From contig NZ_CP120416.1 of assembly GCF_032773895.1 (NCBI RefSeq), positions 4,803,001-4,867,000 of the forward strand: a DNA stretch of 64,000 nt, given 5' to 3'. Each line of letters starts with the position of its first letter. Position 1 is the first letter of the stretch. This DNA comes from Teredinibacter sp. KSP-S5-2. Its GTDB lineage: Bacteria > Pseudomonadota > Gammaproteobacteria > Pseudomonadales > Cellvibrionaceae. Positions 46,762 through 55,664 of this stretch are shown here, piece after piece. The notes under the pieces were generated by a model, which did no database searches, had not been told where the DNA came from, and was given only the letters and a program-made list of their open reading frames with translations. The position numbers and the translations under genes were made by a program.

Positions 46762-49572
46762 GTGACCCAATCTGAAGCTCAAACCCGGTCAGAACTCATC
46801 GACCAGCAACTCGCCCAGGCAGGCTGGAATGTTAAGGATCCAACCCAGGTTGTTGAAGAGTTCGACATTGTTACTGCTTCGCCAGTAGGCGTAGCCAAGT
46901 CACGTAGCCCCTACGAAGGTCACCAATTCAGTGACTACGTACTGCTAGGGAAAGATCGCAAACCCATGGCCGTGGTCGAAGCCAAAAAAACCACCAAAGA
47001 CGCCGCCATTGGCCGCGAGCAAGCCAAACAATACTGTTACAACATTCAAAAGCAGTTAGGTGGTGAGCTGCCGTTTTGCTTTTACACCAACGGGCACGAA
47101 CTCTATTTTTGGGATTTGGAAAACGCCCCGCCGCGTAAAGTCGTTGGCTTTCCTACACGTGATGATTTAGAACGCTTCGCCTACATCCGCCGCAATCGTA
47201 AACCGCTCACGCTGGAATTTATCAACACCTCCATCGCCGGGCGCGATTATCAGGTTCGCGCCATTCGCTCCGTGCTCGAAGGCATCGAACAAAAAAAACG
47301 CGATTTCCTGCTGGTGATGGCCACCGGCACCGGCAAAACCCGCACCTGCATCGCCCTAACCGATGCGCTAATGCGTGCCGGTCATGCTGAAAAAATCTTA
47401 TTCTTAGTCGACCGGGTTGCGCTGCGTGAACAAGCACTGGCAGCATTTAAAGAACACCTGCCCAACGAACCGCGCTGGCCAAACATGGGTGAAAAACTGA
47501 TCGCCAAAGACCGGCGCGTATACGTGGCCACCTACCCAGCCATGCTCAACATTATTCGTGATCACACACAGCAATTGTCGCCGCACTTCTTTGATCTTAT
47601 CGTCGTCGATGAAAGCCATCGCTCCATCTACAACACCTTTGGCGACGTGCTCAATTACTTCAAAACCATCACGCTCGGCCTAACGGCCACACCAACCGAC
47701 GTTATCGACCACAACACCTTCGAGCTGTTTCACTGCGAAAATGGCATTCCCACCTTTGCCTATACCTACGAAGAAGCCGTCAACAACCTGCCGCCCTACC
47801 TCTGCGATTTTCAGGTGATGAAAATCCAGACCAAATTCCAAATGGAAGGCATTAGCAAACGCACCATCTCACTGGAAGACCAGAAAAAACTGATTCTGCA
47901 AGGCAAAGAAATTGAAGACATTCAATTTGAAGGCACACAACTGGAAAAGCAGGTGATCAACAAGGGCACCAACACCCTAATCGTGCGCGAATACATGGAA
48001 GAAGCCATCAAAGATGTCAACGGCGTGCTGCCCGGTAAAACCATCTTCTTCTGCGCCACCAAAGCCCACGCCCGCCGCATTGAAGAAATATTCGACTCAC
48101 TCTACCCGCAATACCACGGCGAACTGGCAAAAGTGCTGGTATCAGACGACCCGCGTGTCTACGGCAAAGGCGGCCTGCTTGACCAGTTCACCAACAACGA
48201 CATGCCACGCATTGCCATCAGCGTGGACATGCTCGACACCGGCATCGACGTGCGCGAAATCGTCAACCTCGTGTTTGCCAAGCCCATATATTCCTACACC
48301 AAATTCTGGCAAATGGTGGGGCGTGGCACGCGCCTGCTGGAAACCAGCAAAGCCAAGCCCTGGTGCCTGGAAAAAGACCGGTTCTTAATTCTCGACTGCT
48401 GGGACAACTTTGAATACTTCAAGCTCAACCCCAAAGGTAAAGAGCCTACCCCCCAACTGTCGCTACCGGTGAAACTGGTAGGGCTGCGGCTGGACAAAAT
48501 CGAAGCGGCTAAGGATACCGGCCACCCCGACATCGCCGTGCGCGAAGTGGCCAAACTGCGCACGCAAATTGCCGCCTTGCCACAAAATTCCGTGGAGATT
48601 AAAGAAGCCGCCGCGCAACTCGCCCGCCTCGACGATGACAACTTCTGGCTTACTTTGAATCACGACAAGCTTGAATTTCTACGTGCCGAAATCAAACCCC
48701 TGTTTCGCAACCTATCCGCAACCGACTTCAAAGCCATGCGCTTTGAGCGCGATCTGCTCGAATACTCGCTGGCCCTGCTGCATAACGAGCGACAGGAACA
48801 CAAGCAACGGGCGGCAACCCTGAAAGAAGGCATCATTGAACAAATCAGCGAATTGCCGCTCACCGTGCCTTTTGTCAAACTCGAAGAAGAACTTATTCGC
48901 GCCGCACAAACGCCGCTGTACTGGCGCAAGGCCGACGAAGACAGCTTCGATGAGTTGTGCAATAAACTTGGCCCCTTAATGACATTCCGCGAACACAATG
49001 CCGGGCAGCAACAAGCCCACCTCGATTTAGTGGACGAATTGCACAAAAAAGAATGGGTAGAATTTGGCCCGCACAACGAAGCTGTGAGCATCACCCGCTA
49101 CCGGGAAATGGTGGAAAGCCTAATTGCCGAACTCACCGACCATAACCCGATACTGCAAAAAATAAAAAATGGCGCAACAGTCAACAGCGACGAAGCCGCA
49201 CAACTGGCTGAACTACTACACCAAGAGCACCCGCACATCACCGAAAACCTGCTACGCCAAGTATATAAAAATCGCAAGGCGCATTTTATTCAATTTATTC
49301 GCCACATTCTCGGTATCGAAATATTAAAAAGCTTCCCCGAAACCGTCAGTGCCGCCTTTGACCAGTTTATTCGTGCCCACACCACACTCAACAGTCGTCA
49401 ATTGGAATTCTTAAACCTGCTGAAAAACGTTATTATTGAGCGCGAAAAAATAGAGAAAAAAGATTTAATTCACGCCCCCTTCACCGTGCTCCACCCACAG
49501 GGCATACGGGGCATATTCAGCCCCACCGAAATCAATGAAGTGCTGCAATTTGCGCAAGCACTGTCTGCTTGA
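46762..49572 (+). CDS. hsdR: Type I restriction endonuclease subunit R
   Basis: Motor and nuclease subunit of a type I restriction-modification enzyme, which cuts unmodified DNA after ATP-driven translocation. It has 936 residues from a GTG start. The nuclease core is Asp58 (FSDYVLL) with Glu73-x-Lys75 (VVEAKK). Superfamily 2 helicase motifs follow: Walker A ATGTGKT at 187-193, DESH at 283-286, LTATP near 307, and VDMLDTGIDVREIVNLVF with QMVGRGTRL near 490-525. The C-terminal part resembles the EcoEI R C-domain (EFLNLLKNVIIEREKIEKKDL). Codons are richer in GCC, ACC, CGC and GGC than those of parE, as if the gene were acquired. Confidence 0.95.
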   Translation: MTQSEAQTRSELIDQQLAQAGWNVKDPTQVVEEFDIVTASPVGVAKSRSPYEGHQFSDYVLLGKDRKPMAVVEAKKTTKDAAIGREQAKQYCYNIQKQLGGELPFCFYTNGHELYFWDLENAPPRKVVGFPTRDDLERFAYIRRNRKPLTLEFINTSIAGRDYQVRAIRSVLEGIEQKKRDFLLVMATGTGKTRTCIALTDALMRAGHAEKILFLVDRVALREQALAAFKEHLPNEPRWPNMGEKLIAKDRRVYVATYPAMLNIIRDHTQQLSPHFFDLIVVDESHRSIYNTFGDVLNYFKTITLGLTATPTDVIDHNTFELFHCENGIPTFAYTYEEAVNNLPPYLCDFQVMKIQTKFQMEGISKRTISLEDQKKLILQGKEIEDIQFEGTQLEKQVINKGTNTLIVREYMEEAIKDVNGVLPGKTIFFCATKAHARRIEEIFDSLYPQYHGELAKVLVSDDPRVYGKGGLLDQFTNNDMPRIAISVDMLDTGIDVREIVNLVFAKPIYSYTKFWQMVGRGTRLLETSKAKPWCLEKDRFLILDCWDNFEYFKLNPKGKEPTPQLSLPVKLVGLRLDKIEAAKDTGHPDIAVREVAKLRTQIAALPQNSVEIKEAAAQLARLDDDNFWLTLNHDKLEFLRAEIKPLFRNLSATDFKAMRFERDLLEYSLALLHNERQEHKQRAATLKEGIIEQISELPLTVPFVKLEEELIRAAQTPLYWRKADEDSFDELCNKLGPLMTFREHNAGQQQAHLDLVDELHKKEWVEFGPHNEAVSITRYREMVESLIAELTDHNPILQKIKNGATVNSDEAAQLAELLHQEHPHITENLLRQVYKNRKAHFIQFIRHILGIEILKSFPETVSAAFDQFIRAHTTLNSRQLEFLNLLKNVIIEREKIEKKDLIHAPFTVLHPQGIRGIFSPTEINEVLQFAQALSA

Positions 49573-49650
49573 ATCTAGGTGGAATTATGAACCGATACAT
49601 ACTGCATTGTAAGCGTAGCGAATTTGCTATTGCTCAAAGGGAGAAGTGTT

Positions 49651-50472
49651 ATGGCTAAGAGCCAAAAACTTGAAGTTCAAGGCGCGCAGATAACGCTGGT
49701 TAATCATCAAGAGCAGGATTTTATTTCCCTGACCGACATTGCGAAGTACAAAACAGACGACACTAGTACGGTAATCGGTAACTGGATGCGGAATCGCAAT
49801 ACCATTGAGTTTTTAGGCATTTGGGAGTCGTTATACAACCCCCATTTTAAACCCATCGAATTCGAGGGGTTTAAAAAACAGGCAGGACTCAATGCTTTTA
49901 CTTTATCACCACAAAAATGGGTAACCACCACACAGGCAATAGGTTTTATCGTTAAATCCGGTCGATATGGCGGCACCTATGCACATAAAGATATCGCCTT
50001 CAAATTCGCTAGTTGGGTTTCTGTTGAATTTGAACTTTACATCGTTAAGGAATTTCAACGCCTAAAAGCAGAAGAACACCAACAACTTGGGTGGTCTGCC
50101 GAGCGAGAATTAGCAAAAATCAACTATCGCATCCACACCGATGCGATAAAAACAAACCTTATTCCGCCAGAGCTAACGTCCGGACAAATTAGTTTGGTCT
50201 ACGCGAGCGAAGCGGATCTACTAAATATGGCCCTGTTCGGCAAAACAGCAAAACAGTGGCGCGATGACAACCCGGATGACAAAGGTAACATGCGCGACCA
50301 GGCCAATATCGCCCAGTTGGTGTGCCTCGCCAACCTTGAAACGCTAAACGCTCATTTTATTCAACAAGGTTTGCCTCAACCTGATCGGCTCAAAATGCTC
50401 AACCAAACGGCCATTCATCAAATGAAACTCCTGCTTGAAGACAGCAATCTCAAGCAGTTGGAAGGAAAGTAA
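49651..50472 (+). CDS. KilA-N domain protein in the restriction operon
   Basis: A 273-residue protein with a KilA-N DNA-binding domain at about residues 15-125 (DFISLTDIAKYKT, VIGNWMRNRNTIEFLGIWE, FGRYGGTYAHKD-like SGRYGGTYAHKDIAFKFASWVS, FELYIVKEFQRLK). A helical C-terminal part follows (AELAKINYRIHTDAIK-like, NMRDQANIAQLVCLANLE). KilA-N domains occur in phage and in mobile defence loci. The start is the ATG at 49651 with a GGGAGAAG site 5 bases before it. It sits between hsdR and hsdM, ending 1 base before the hsdM start. Its job here, regulator or modulator of the system, is not known. Confidence 0.82.
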   Translation: MAKSQKLEVQGAQITLVNHQEQDFISLTDIAKYKTDDTSTVIGNWMRNRNTIEFLGIWESLYNPHFKPIEFEGFKKQAGLNAFTLSPQKWVTTTQAIGFIVKSGRYGGTYAHKDIAFKFASWVSVEFELYIVKEFQRLKAEEHQQLGWSAERELAKINYRIHTDAIKTNLIPPELTSGQISLVYASEADLLNMALFGKTAKQWRDDNPDDKGNMRDQANIAQLVCLANLETLNAHFIQQGLPQPDRLKMLNQTAIHQMKLLLEDSNLKQLEGK

Positions 50473-50473
50473 C

Positions 50474-52219
50474 ATGCTCCAAAACAACCCCGAACTCAAA
50501 AGCAAAATCGACCAGCTATGGAATAAATTCTGGAGCGGCGGCATTAGCAACCCGATCACTGCCATCGAGCAAATTACCTATTTGCTGTTTATGAGACGGC
50601 TCGATGACCTGGATGCAAAATGCCAGGCCAATGCAGAGTGGGCGGAACAAACCTACACCTCAAAATTTGAAGGCCACTGGGTGCCACCGGAATATCGAGC
50701 ACGTAGAGAAGAAAAAGACACCGATGCCGATTGGAAAAAAAAGCTCGAAGACGAAAAAAAATACCAAATTGAAAAGCAAAGCCTGCGCTGGAAAGAGTTT
50801 AAACACATGCAAGGCGAAAAAATGCTACAACATGTGCAAAGCAAAGTGTTCCCGTTTTTAAAAGACTTAAACGGTGACGAAAGCAACTTTACACACCATA
50901 TGAAAAACGCCGTGTTCATTATTCCCAAACCGGCGCTATTGGTAGAAGCGGTTAAAACCATCGACGACATCTTTACCGAAATAGAAAAAGATTCGCAAAA
51001 AAAGGGCCAGACCTTTCAGGATATTCAGGGCGACGTCTATGAATACTTACTCTCAGAAATTGCCACCGCCGGTAAAAACGGCCAGTTTCGCACCCCGCGC
51101 CACATCATTAAGCTTTTGGCGGAACTCGTGCAACCGCAACTGGGCAATAAAATCGCCGACCCGGCCTGTGGTTCCGGCGGCTTCTTGCTGGGTGCTTACC
51201 AATATATTGTAACGCAGCTCGCGCAAGCAACAGCCAAAAAAAATAAGATTAAACTTGAGTTGGAACCGGATGAAGACGGCTTTGTGCGCACCTCGGTGGC
51301 CGCTGCGCTGACGGAAAATACGCGGAAAATTTTAAGCGCCTCCCTGTGGGGCTACGATATCGACAGCACTATGGTGCGGCTGGGCTTAATGAACCTGATG
51401 ATGCATGGCATCGACGAGCCCAATATCGACTACAAAGATACGCTCAGTAAAAGTTACACTCAAGAAGCCGAATACGACATCATCATGGCCAATCCGCCCT
51501 TTACCGGCAGTATTGATAAAGGCGACATTAACCAAAACCTGCAACTTTCCACCACCAAGTCCGAATTACTGTTTGTGGAAAATATTTACCGCCTGTTGAA
51601 AAAAGGCGGCACTGCCGGGGTCATTATTCCGCAAGGCGTGCTGTTTGGCTCCGGCAAAGCCTTTAAAGAATTGCGCAAAATATTAGTGGAACGCTGCAAT
51701 TTAAAAGCCGTTATTACCCTGCCCAGCGGCGTATTTAAACCCTACGCCGGGGTAAGCACCGCCATTTTATTATTCACCAAAGTTTGGGGGCCACAAGACA
51801 AAGTCAATAAACCTGCTACTGAGAATGTGTGGTTTTACGAAATGGCCGCCGATGGCTATTCGCTGGATGACAAACGCACCAAGCAAAAGACGCCAGATGG
51901 AAAAGACAGTTGGGGCGACCTGCAAGATATTATCGAGAAATACCATGCTCGCAATACCGAAAAAGATGCCGCAAAAAACAGCGACCGCACCGCGAAATAT
52001 TTTTCTGTGCCGCGCAGCGAAATTGAAGCCGAAGGCTATGACTTATCCCTTAGCCGCTACAAAGAAGATGTATTTGAAGAAGTGCACTACGATGCACCCA
52101 GTGTAATTCTAGACAGATTGATTCAGGCGGAAGTGGGTGAGGTGGAGGAAAAGGAATTGGCCAAAGTGCAAAGCGGCATAGTGCGGGAGTTATTGAAGTT
52201 AAAGGGGATGGTGGGATGA
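50474..52219 (+). CDS. hsdM: Type I modification methyltransferase subunit M
   Basis: N6-adenine methyltransferase subunit of the type I system, 581 residues from the ATG at 50474 (AAGGA upstream). The N-terminal helical domain (LKSKIDQLWNKFWSGGI, AIEQITYLLFMRRLDDLD) is typical. The catalytic domain has the SAM motif DPACGSGGF at 229-237 and the catalytic NPPF at 340-343. Then follow GTAGVIIPQGVLFGSGKA and GVFKPYAGVSTAILLFTK. A charged segment (about residues 60-115) is long and Lys/Glu-rich. The stop overlaps the hsdS start (ATGA). Confidence 0.96.
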   Translation: MLQNNPELKSKIDQLWNKFWSGGISNPITAIEQITYLLFMRRLDDLDAKCQANAEWAEQTYTSKFEGHWVPPEYRARREEKDTDADWKKKLEDEKKYQIEKQSLRWKEFKHMQGEKMLQHVQSKVFPFLKDLNGDESNFTHHMKNAVFIIPKPALLVEAVKTIDDIFTEIEKDSQKKGQTFQDIQGDVYEYLLSEIATAGKNGQFRTPRHIIKLLAELVQPQLGNKIADPACGSGGFLLGAYQYIVTQLAQATAKKNKIKLELEPDEDGFVRTSVAAALTENTRKILSASLWGYDIDSTMVRLGLMNLMMHGIDEPNIDYKDTLSKSYTQEAEYDIIMANPPFTGSIDKGDINQNLQLSTTKSELLFVENIYRLLKKGGTAGVIIPQGVLFGSGKAFKELRKILVERCNLKAVITLPSGVFKPYAGVSTAILLFTKVWGPQDKVNKPATENVWFYEMAADGYSLDDKRTKQKTPDGKDSWGDLQDIIEKYHARNTEKDAAKNSDRTAKYFSVPRSEIEAEGYDLSLSRYKEDVFEEVHYDAPSVILDRLIQAEVGEVEEKELAKVQSGIVRELLKLKGMVG

Positions 52220-53856
52220 TCCAGATGAAGCCAACACCGCTATCACAACTGACATCGATATCGGCAGGCCAAGGGGCACCAAAAGTAAATGAATTTTCCG
52301 AGACGGGCATTCCCTTTGTCCGTGCTGGTAGTTTGGAAGCTTTGCTTTCAGGAAAAAACGAATCTGAACTCGAACTTGTCAACGAAGAAACAGCGAAGCA
52401 GCGTAAACTGAAAACCTATCCGAAGGGCACTATCCTTTTTGCTAAGAGTGGTATGTCTGCCACCAAAGACCGTGTTTACGTTCTTCAAAATCCGGCTTAC
52501 GTTGTTAGCCATCTGGCAACATTGATCCCAAAAGATGGTGCTTATGTCGATTACCTGCGATTGGCTTTGAAGCGCTTCCCTCCGTCGACACTAATTAAAG
52601 ACTCGGCATATCCAGCGATAGGTCTCGGTGAAATTGGGAATTTCGAGATACCTGTTCCTGAAGAACTCAACGACCAAATCCGCATTGCCCATCTGCTCGG
52701 CAAAGTTGAAGGGCTGATCGCCCAGCGCAAACAACACCTGCAACACCTTGATGACCTGCTTAAAAGCGTGTTTCTGGAGATGTTTGGGTTTAACGACAAG
52801 TCCTTTATAGAATGGACGGCTGATAAATTGGCAACGTATACGGAAGTGGTATCTGGAGTAACCAAAGGAAAAAAATATAAAACTGACGACCTGATTAGCA
52901 TCCCATACATGCGCGTGGCGAACGTGCAAGATGGTCACTTTGTGTTAGATGAAATAAAAACAATATTAGTTACACAAAATGAGATCGACAAATATCAACT
53001 CGAGTTTGGCGACCTATTGCTAACTGAAGGAGGTGATCCAGACAAGCTTGGCAGAGGTTCCGTATGGGAAAATCAAATAGATCGATGTATTCATCAAAAT
53101 CATATCTTTCGAGTTAGAATTAACGATTATCAAGAACTAAATTCATACTATTTAAGCGCCCTTATAGGATCTCGTTATGGTAAATCTTATTTTTTAAAGT
53201 CAGCTAAACAGACCACGGGAATTGCCTCTATCAACTCCTCGCAATTAAAAAATTTTCCGGTTGTTATTCCACCAATAGAGCTCCAAAACCAATTCGCCGC
53301 CATTGTCGAAAAAGTTGAAGCCCTTAAATCCCGCTATCAACAAAGCCTAACCGATTTTGAATCCCTTTACGGCGCGCTTAGTCAGCAAGCCTTTAAAGGC
53401 GAGTTGGATTTATCGCAGGTGCCGTTACCTGAACTTGAAGCTGAGAGGGATAAAAACGCCATACCGCAAGAGGTGCAAGACAATACTGCCGACATTCAAC
53501 CAGAATTGTCTCAGGCTGAATTTTTGTTTACTGGTTTAGACCTGGCGGCCATGTCTAACCCGCAAAAGCGTGAAGGCGTATTGCGGCAGATGTTCGACCG
53601 CTTTATCAGTACCAACAAAGCCAACGGCAAGATACATCTCGATGCATTTTGGCAGGCCGCAAGGCTAGGCGTTGTTGATGATATGGATGACGATTCCGCG
53701 CCTTTTGCTCTGGTCGATTACGAGCACGTAAAAAACTGGATGTTTGAGGCATTGCAAAACGACACACTCACGCAAACTTTTGACAACGAACATAATCGCC
53801 TTCAACTGCGGTCGCGGGCCAAAAGAGGCCGCAAAGCAAAAGGCAAAATAGCATGA
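52216..53856 (+). CDS. hsdS: Type I specificity subunit S with C-terminal extension
   Basis: DNA-recognition subunit, 546 residues, longer than the usual 400-450. Target-recognition domain 1 covers about residues 1-160 and is followed by a helical spacer (IAHLLGKVEGLIAQRKQHLQ). Domain 2 covers about 205-350 and is followed by the second spacer (FAAIVEKVEALKSRYQQSL, SQQAFKGELDLSQ). After residue 400 comes an acidic linker, then an extra helical region with a DYEHVKNWMFEALQ segment, and a basic end (RAKRGRKAKGKIA). It overlaps hsdM and the next gene by 4 bases each. Confidence 0.93.
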   Translation: MIQMKPTPLSQLTSISAGQGAPKVNEFSETGIPFVRAGSLEALLSGKNESELELVNEETAKQRKLKTYPKGTILFAKSGMSATKDRVYVLQNPAYVVSHLATLIPKDGAYVDYLRLALKRFPPSTLIKDSAYPAIGLGEIGNFEIPVPEELNDQIRIAHLLGKVEGLIAQRKQHLQHLDDLLKSVFLEMFGFNDKSFIEWTADKLATYTEVVSGVTKGKKYKTDDLISIPYMRVANVQDGHFVLDEIKTILVTQNEIDKYQLEFGDLLLTEGGDPDKLGRGSVWENQIDRCIHQNHIFRVRINDYQELNSYYLSALIGSRYGKSYFLKSAKQTTGIASINSSQLKNFPVVIPPIELQNQFAAIVEKVEALKSRYQQSLTDFESLYGALSQQAFKGELDLSQVPLPELEAERDKNAIPQEVQDNTADIQPELSQAEFLFTGLDLAAMSNPQKREGVLRQMFDRFISTNKANGKIHLDAFWQAARLGVVDDMDDDSAPFALVDYEHVKNWMFEALQNDTLTQTFDNEHNRLQLRSRAKRGRKAKGKIA

Positions 53857-55664
53857 AGCTGCTACGCCTAAAAATTACCGACCCAAACGGCTTTCGCAGC
53901 TTGCCCTGTGGCTTTGAGCATCACTTCCGCAAGGTTTTGACGCTACAGAAAGAGCTGGCCAATTCGCAAGGGTTTGCCCCCTTTGTTTGCGCTGGCCCCA
54001 ATGGCAGCGGTAAATCCAATTTACTGGAAGTGTTAGGCGCAATTTTGTATCACATGGAATGCCTGTATCTGGAAAACAGGCCGAAGAGTTTTACCTACGA
54101 TGAAGAGCGCAACCCCAACGGCTTTCAGGGCAGCCAGGCAATTCCCGACGGCTTTGAACTGGAATACCTGATTAAGCCCGTGGAGGCAATTCAGGTAAAC
54201 GGCTTTGCTGGCCTGGCGCGGGTATGTATAAAAAAAACACCGGGGCAATCGCCGCAATGGTGGCTGCTGAACCAGGAAGATTCCGAGCAGCCCGTGCAAC
54301 TGACACTCAGCCGCAGCGAATCCCGTCAACTCTTACCGGAGTTTGTGTTGGGGTATTCTTCCGGCGAAAACGAAATTCTAAGCCTGCCATTTTTTAAAAT
54401 GCGCTTTATTCAATTTGATGAATACTGGCAGGCGCTCTCACAACAATTGTCTTACTTCGGTTCGCCGGAAACGCGCATGGTGTATTTGGACACCAGTTTC
54501 AGCCAGGCGATTTTGCTGTGTAATTTGCTATTTCAGGATGACGCAACCTTGCAGCCATTTCGGGAAGACGTAGGCATACAAGCGCTGACAGAATTTCGCA
54601 TTCTGCTGCGCCGCAGTATTGAACTCACACCCGAACAGCTAGAAACCTTTGCCAGTGACAACGACAGCCAGCCGCAAACGCTGGCACACATCGTTAATAA
54701 TCACCCGGCACTGAGTGCCGAAGAGGATGCGCTGGGCAATACCCGCTACCGGCTTAACCTGTTGCAGCTATTAGAAGGGGATGAAAAATCGTCACTTATG
54801 GTCAGCGCCCTTAAACGCTGCGCCACCTTGAGTTTTGAGGATGAAAGCACAGACACCCTCATTCTGGATTACTGGGTAAATAAGGCCACCAAACAAGCCT
54901 TTAGAGAAAACTTCAGCAATGATCCGCTGGTTCTGTTTCAGGCATTTCAAGTATTGCTCACTCTGAATTTATATACCGTTAACAAAAATTTGAAAGAGGA
55001 AATTTATCAATCGAGCAGTAATTATATGAGCGAAGTGATTCCGCAACTCGGATGGGATGATCGCGTCACACGAATAAAATATTTAAGAATTAAAAAGAAG
55101 AACATTAACGATACGGTTGAATTAAAAGACCTTTCCGACGGCGAACACCAATTACTGCACAGCCTTGGTCTGAGCCTGTTATTTCGCAATACCAATAGCC
55201 TGTTTTTACTGGACGAACCCGAAACCCACTTTAACCCGGATTGGCGCGCTAACTTTATTAGTCGCTTAAGGCAGTGCTTTGCGCAAGATGGTGCAGCCAA
55301 TCAGGAAATGCTGATCACTACCCATACGCCGTTTTTAATTTCCGATAGCAAGCCGGAAAAAGTATTGGTGTTCAGCAAAGACAACAGCAATGGTTTTGTA
55401 CATATCGAAACGCCAACCTACAATACACTGGGTGCATCCATTAATTTGATCACTATGGAAACCTTTAAAAAACAGGAAACCATTGGCGCATACGCAAAAG
55501 ATCGTCTGCAACATTTGCTTTCCAGCGAATTTAATGAAACCGACCCCCACCAATTAGCGCAGCGCATTATTGATACGCTGGGGGATTCCATTGAGCGCTC
55601 GTTTGCTATTCAAGAGGTCTTAGCGCGTAGCGATAACCTTCACCACCAAAGCAAGGATGATTAA
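53853..55664 (+). CDS. Restriction-associated AAA/ABC-type ATPase
   Basis: A 603-residue ATPase of the SMC/ABC (OLD-like) kind. Walker A is GPNGSGKS at residues 48-55, the ABC signature is LSDGEHQLL at 427-435, Walker B is LFLLDEPETH at 450-459, and the H-loop is TTHTPF at 489-494. Between 60 and 420 is a long helical region with no known fold. No TOPRIM or nuclease motif follows, so it is not a full OLD protein. It resembles the 'restriction system-associated AAA ATPase' family as I remember it, and PtuA of Septu. It overlaps hsdS (ATGA) and the HNH gene (1 base). Confidence 0.87.
   Translation: MKLLRLKITDPNGFRSLPCGFEHHFRKVLTLQKELANSQGFAPFVCAGPNGSGKSNLLEVLGAILYHMECLYLENRPKSFTYDEERNPNGFQGSQAIPDGFELEYLIKPVEAIQVNGFAGLARVCIKKTPGQSPQWWLLNQEDSEQPVQLTLSRSESRQLLPEFVLGYSSGENEILSLPFFKMRFIQFDEYWQALSQQLSYFGSPETRMVYLDTSFSQAILLCNLLFQDDATLQPFREDVGIQALTEFRILLRRSIELTPEQLETFASDNDSQPQTLAHIVNNHPALSAEEDALGNTRYRLNLLQLLEGDEKSSLMVSALKRCATLSFEDESTDTLILDYWVNKATKQAFRENFSNDPLVLFQAFQVLLTLNLYTVNKNLKEEIYQSSSNYMSEVIPQLGWDDRVTRIKYLRIKKKNINDTVELKDLSDGEHQLLHSLGLSLLFRNTNSLFLLDEPETHFNPDWRANFISRLRQCFAQDGAANQEMLITTHTPFLISDSKPEKVLVFSKDNSNGFVHIETPTYNTLGASINLITMETFKKQETIGAYAKDRLQHLLSSEFNETDPHQLAQRIIDTLGDSIERSFAIQEVLARSDNLHHQSKDD

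Noticed and set aside
48014-48388. Second plus-strand frame inside hsdR
   Set aside because: Shadow frame with Pro/Ser/Thr/Cys bias, produced by the GC-rich codons of hsdR.
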